Shown here: positions 59,582-64,000 of the stretch, one piece after another | How the letters are laid out: each line of letters starts with the position of its first letter | Position numbering within the stretch: position 1 is the first letter of the stretch | Assembly (NCBI RefSeq): GCF_000003195.3 | Contig: NC_012875.2 | Location: 19,613,656-19,677,655, forward strand | DNA from: Sorghum bicolor | Lineage: Eukaryota; Streptophyta; Magnoliopsida; Poales; Poaceae | Length of the DNA stretch: 64,000 nucleotides | Direction: 5' to 3' | Translations under genes and position numbers: made by a program | The notes under the pieces: model-generated | Seen by the model: the letters and a program-made list of their open reading frames with translations, nothing else | Told to the model about the DNA's origin: nothing | The model's database searches: none

Positions 59582-61465
59582 CCTAGATGACGTGTGTCAT
59601 ACGAAATCATGCTTCGGTCTATTTGGATATAGTGTCAGTTTCTATGCAAGATAGGTGCAAGGTTTGCACATAATGCAGCATAGGCTAAGAAACCATTTTG
59701 GACGCACCGGATGGTACTTCTAGCTAAAAGGCTCAAGTGAAAGCTCGGTTTGGTCTATTTAGAGATAGTGCTAATATTGATGCAAGATAGATGCACAGTC
59801 TGCATGGAACGTACCATATGCTTAGAAATTAATTTGGACACAGCTGATAGAACTCCTTGATGACGTGTGTCATATGGAATCTCGCTTTGGTGTGCTTAGA
59901 GACAGTATTAGTTTTGGTGTAAGAAATATGCACGGTTTGCGCCTAATGCACCAAAGTGGAAGAAACCGTTTTGGAAGCACCTGTTGGTACTCCTAGGTGA
60001 AGAGGCTCAAGTGGAGGCTCGGTTCGGTCAGTTTAGAGATAGTGCTTATCTTGATCCAAGATAGGTGCACGATTTGCATGGAACATACCATATGCCCAGA
60101 AATCAATTTGGATGCCCCAGATGGAACTCCTAGATGACATGTGTCATATGGAATCTCACTTCGGTCCGTTTAGAGACAGTGTTAGTTTCGGTGCAAGATA
60201 GGTGCCTGGTTTGCACCTAATCCACCATTGGATAAGAAACCATTTTGGATGCACCCGATGGTACTCCTAGGTCAAGGTGCTCAAGTGAAAGCTTGGTTTG
60301 GTTTTGTTTGGAGATAGTGCTAATCTTGATGCAAGATAGATGCACGGTTTGCATGGAACATACGATATGCTCAGGAATCAATTAGGTTGCACCTGATATA
60401 ACTCCTTGATGATGTGTCATATGGAATCTTGCTTCGGTTCGTTTAGAGACAGTGTTAGTTTTGGTAGAAGATATGTGCACGGTTTACGCCTAATGCACCA
60501 TAGGCTAAGAAACCATTTTAGACGCACCCGATGGTAATCATAGTTGAAGAGGCTCAAGTGGAGGCTCGATTTGGTCTGTTCGGATATAGTGCTAATCTTG
60601 ATGCAAGATAGTTGCACAGTTTGCATGGAACGTACCATATATTAAGAAATCAATTTGGACGCACCCAATGGAACTCCTAGATGACGTGTGTCATATAGAA
60701 TCTCGCTTCAGTCTGTTTGAAGACAATGTTAGTTTCGGTGCAAGATAGGTCCATAAACCATTTTTGACGCACCTATTTGTACACCTAGTGCAAATCTTGA
60801 TGCAAGATAGGTGCATGATTTGCATGGAACATACCATATGCTTAGAAATCAATTTGAACGCAACTAATGGAACTCCTAGATGACGTGTGTCATATGAAAT
60901 CTTGCTTCGGTTCGTTTGTAGACATTGTAAGTTTTAGTGCAAGATCGGTGCACAGTTTGCGCCAAATGCACCATAGTCTAAGAAACCATTTTGGACGCAC
61001 TATTTGGTACTCTTGGATGAAGAGGCTCAAGTGGAAGCTTGGTTCGGTCAGTTTGGAGATAGTGCTAATCCTTATCCAAGGTAGGTGCATGGTTTACATG
61101 GAACATACCATATGCTTAGAAATCAATTTGGATGCACCCGATGGACCTCCTTGATGACGTGTGTCATATGGAATCTCGCTTCGGTCCATTTGGAGACATT
61201 GTTAGTTTCGGTGCAAGATAGGTGCACAGTTTGCACCTAATGCACCATAGTCTAAGAAACCATTTTGGACGCACTTGTTGGTACTCCTAGGTGAAGGGGC
61301 CCAAGTAGATGCTCAGTTCGGTCTGTTTGGAGATAGTGCTAATCTTGATGCAAGATAGGAGCACGGTTTGCATGGAACATACCAAATGCTTGGAAATCAA
61401 TCTGGACGCACATGATGGAACTCCTAGATGACATGTGTCATATGAAATCTTGCTTCAGTCTATTT

Positions 61466-61470
61466 GAGAC
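61466..61470. repeat. Left target-site duplication GAGAC of the solo LTR
   Basis: Recurs at 62191-62195; the satellite reads continuously across once one copy and the LTR are removed. Confidence 0.88.
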
Positions 61471-62190
61471 TGTTGATGCAAAACTGATCTGCAAACACAA
61501 AGGGCTAATACCCGATTCAAACGTTAAGGTGTGCCAGCCGATTTGACCTTGCTATCGGCAAAGGTGATAACTCGAATACTTTAGTCCTGACAACAGCGAT
61601 GCGCCCGGATGTCACGGCTAAGAGGTACTCACGCGGAACTTGAGAACACGCCGAGCTTAAGTCGATGAATTCCTAAGAACTCGTAATAAAAGGAAAAAAG
61701 TATGACGAAGTCGTCGAAAAGTAGATGCTAGAATATGAGTAAAAACGTGTGTTTGATTGATTGATTTTCTTTACATGGCCCTAGGGTTCATATTTATACC
61801 CTGCTCAAAGAGCTACAATTAAACACGACTAGAATTCGAATTCCAAATTGCACGGAATCCGTATACAAAACATCTCAAATAAATAAGGAAATAACAAAAC
61901 TATCTCCTGTGACGAACTAAAACTCTCCCATAAACCGATCAACAATTCCCGGACTCCTCTTTCGTATCATCGGCAGACTCCTTTCCATGGTCATCGGCAG
62001 ACTTCTTACCATGGTCATCGGCAGATTCCCCCATTATAGCCATCGTCATAAACACATCACTGCCTTCGGACCTAGTCACACTCAACCTCCCCTTCATCGG
62101 CAACCGTCCTTATCGGCAACTCATCCTGTAAACAGCATACTGCCGCCTTATCCCGTCATCCTAGACACGTGCTCAAAAACGGTGTCAACA
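61471..62190 (-). mobile_element. Solo LTR, 720 bp, unassigned retrotransposon family
   Basis: Bounded by TGTTGA and TCAACA and flanked by GAGAC duplications, with no internal region: the product of LTR-LTR recombination. On the minus strand it starts TGTTGACACCG, has three CATCGGCAGA-type repeats (62030-61970) and a TATA-like GTATAAATATG near 61790-61800, so the minus orientation is favoured. The start resembles grass Ty3/gypsy LTRs, but I cannot name the family. It is unrelated to the copia or Tekay LTRs in this window. Confidence 0.82.
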
Positions 62191-62606
62191 GAGACATTGT
62201 TAGTTTCGGTGCAAGATAGGTGCAAGGTTTGCACATAATGCAGCATAGGCTAAGAAACCATTTTGGACGCACCCGATGGTACTCCTAGGTAAAAGGCTCA
62301 AGTGAAAGCTCAGTTTGGTCTATTTGGAGATAGTGCTAATCTTGATGCAAGATAGATGCACGGTCTACTTGGAACGTACCATATGCTTACAAATTAATTT
62401 GGACACACCCGATACAACTCCTTGATAACGTGTGTCATATGGAATCTTGCTTTGGTGTCCTTAGAGACAGTATTAGTTTTGGTGCAAGATATGTGCACAG
62501 TTTGCGCCTAATGCACCAAAGTCTAAGAAACCATTTTGGAAGCACCTGTTGGTACTCCTAGGTGAAGAGGCTCAAGTGGAGGCTCAGCTCGGTCTGTTTA
62601 GAGATA
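62191..62606 (+). repeat. Satellite array, right flank, forward part 2
   Basis: Three monomers (B near 62208, A near 62347, B near 62485). They share derived variants with 59582-60050 (ATAATGCAGCATAGGC, GTATTAGTTTTGG, CCAAAGT), about 1.84 kb away once the solo LTR is subtracted. The first five bases are the right GAGAC duplication. Confidence 0.85.
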
Positions 62607-62612
62607 TGGTGT
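62601..62612. other. Orientation breakpoint in the satellite array
   Basis: A forward type B monomer stops inside its GAGATAGTG block and continues directly as the reverse complement of a type B monomer (TATGGTGTATTAGGC). The shared letters TATGG/GATA make the exact point ambiguous by a few bases. No filler DNA or element lies at the join. Confidence 0.85.
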
Positions 62613-64000
62613 ATTAGGCACAAACCGCGCACCTATCTTGCACCGAAACTAACACTATCTCCAAACAGACCAAAGCAAGATATCAGATGACACACATCAT
62701 CTAGGAGTTCTATTGGGTGCGTCTATATTGACTTTTAAGCATATGGTATGTTCCATGCAAACTGTGCACCTATCTTACATGAAGATTAGAACTATCTCCA
62801 AACAGATCGTACGGAGCTTTCACTCTAAGCCTATGGTGCATTAGGCGCACACCGTGCACCTATCTTGTACCGAAACTAACACTATCTACAAATGGACTGA
62901 AGTGAGATTCCATATGACACACATCATCTAGGAGTTCTATCGAGTGCGTCCAAACTAATTTCTGAGCATATGGTACGTTCCATGCAAACCGTGCACCTAT
63001 CTTGCGTCAAGATTTGTAGTATCTCCAAACAGACCGAACCAAGCTTCCACTTGAGCCTACCAAGCTTCCACTTGAACCTCTTCACTTAGGAGTACCAACA
63101 GGTGCGTCCAAAATGGTTTCTTAGGCTATGGTGCATTAGGCACAAACCATACACCTATCTTGCACCAAAACTAACACTATCTCCAAATGGACCGAAGTGA
63201 GATTCCATATGACACACATCATCTAGGAGTTCTATCGGGTGTGTCCAAATTGATTTCAAAGCATATGGTACATTCATGCCAACCGTGCACCTATCTTGCA
63301 TCAAGATTAGCACTATCTCCAAACAGACGAAACCGAGTTTCCACTTAAACCTCTTTAGCTTGGAGTACAATCGGGTGCTTCCAAAATGTTTGGTTAGTGT
63401 ATGGTGTATTATGCAGAAACTGTGCACCTATCTTGCACCAAAACAAACACTATCTCCAAAATGACCAAAGCGAGATTACATATGACACATGACATCTGGG
63501 AGTTCATTCAGGTGTGTCCAAATTGATTTCTGAGCATATGGTACGTTCCATGCAAACCATGCACCTATTTTGCATCAAGATTAGCATTATCTCCAAACAG
63601 ACCGAACCCAAGCTTCTAGTTGAACCTCTTCACCTAGGAGTACCAACAGGTGCGTCCAAAATGGTTTCTTAGGCGATGGTGCATTACGCACAAAATGCGC
63701 ACCTATCTCGCACCGAAACTAACACTGTCTCCTAACGGACCGAAGTGAGATTCCATATCACACACGTCATCTTAGAGTTCCATCGGGTGCATCCAAATTG
63801 ATTTTCGAGCATATGGTACGTTCCATGTAAACTGTGCACCTATCTTGCATCAAGATTAGCACTATCTCCAAACAGATCGAACCGATCTTCCACTTGAGCC
63901 TCATCACCTAGGAGTACCAACAAGTGCGTTCAAAATGGTTGTTTAGACTATGGTGCATTAGGCGCAAAGTGTGCACCTATCTTGCACCAGAACTAACACT
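62607..64000 (-). repeat. Satellite array in inverted orientation, to window end
   Basis: Monomers of the same family read on the minus strand, again alternating A and B. One monomer near 62800-62840 is shortened. A 21-bp local tandem duplication sits at 63039-63079 (CCAAGCTTCCACTTGA twice). The array continues past the window edge. Confidence 0.85.

Larger units (their letters stand above)
59577..61470 (+). repeat. Centromere-type satellite array, right flank, forward part 1
   Basis: Continuation of the left array, still strictly alternating: B boxes near 59648, 59917, 60192, 60467, 60740, 60939, 61212 and A boxes near 59779, 60054, 60329, 60600, 60801, 61073, 61349. The B monomer near 60745-60790 has lost about 75 bp. 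Variants near 60900-61422 recur in the left array at 540-1023, pointing to a higher-order repeat. Confidence 0.85.

Noticed and set aside
60417..63464. Short ORFs in the satellite arrays
   Set aside because: They follow the monomer repeat and break at random; no coding signal.

Overview
The window is repeat-only plant DNA, almost certainly (peri)centromeric sequence of an Andropogoneae grass (sorghum, sugarcane or Miscanthus type). The ends are a ~137-bp tandem satellite built of alternating A and B monomers, which I recognise from memory as the CEN38/SCEN-like class; no search was run. Everything between 1024 and 59576 is nested LTR retrotransposons. I see no cellular gene, tRNA, rRNA or CRISPR.

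Layout: satellite 1-1023; then one large insertion bounded by a single 5-bp target duplication (GAACT at 1019-1023 and 59577-59581). It is a minus-strand Ty1/copia element of the SIRE/Opie type present as a head-to-tail trimer that shares LTRs: LTR1 (1024-2956), unit 1, LTR2 (25162-27065), unit 2, LTR3 (33589-35521), unit 3, LTR4 (57645-59576). Unit 1 is split by Tekay-A, a 15.7-kb Ty3/gypsy chromovirus on the plus strand (6266-21943, TSD ATTGG). Unit 3 is split by Tekay-B, a relative on the minus strand (36053-51654, TSD TGTGA). Without these insertions the three copia interiors are 6522, 6523 and 6516 bp. Right of the trimer the satellite resumes, is broken by a 720-bp solo LTR (61471-62190, TSD GAGAC), and flips orientation at about 62606.

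Coding state: copia gag is open in unit 1, frameshifted in unit 2 and has a stop in unit 3. Copia pol (protease, integrase, reverse transcriptase, RNase H) is open in unit 2, split in unit 1 and has a stop in unit 3. Each Tekay gag-pol (protease, RT, RNase H, integrase, chromodomain) carries two in-frame stops. Both Tekays keep an intact extra 361-residue ORF upstream of gag, with a divergent dsRNA-binding-like N-terminus, a long basic coiled coil and an acidic tail. My hand comparison of the two copies gives about 18 synonymous against 5 amino-acid changes, which suggests purifying selection. In both copies a splice-acceptor-like sequence abuts the ATG of this ORF and another abuts the ATG of gag, and a consensus donor lies upstream. 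This suggests alternative splicing chooses between the two proteins. It is the best candidate here for an under-described system.

All alignments and counts were made by eye; boundaries should be right to within a base or two.
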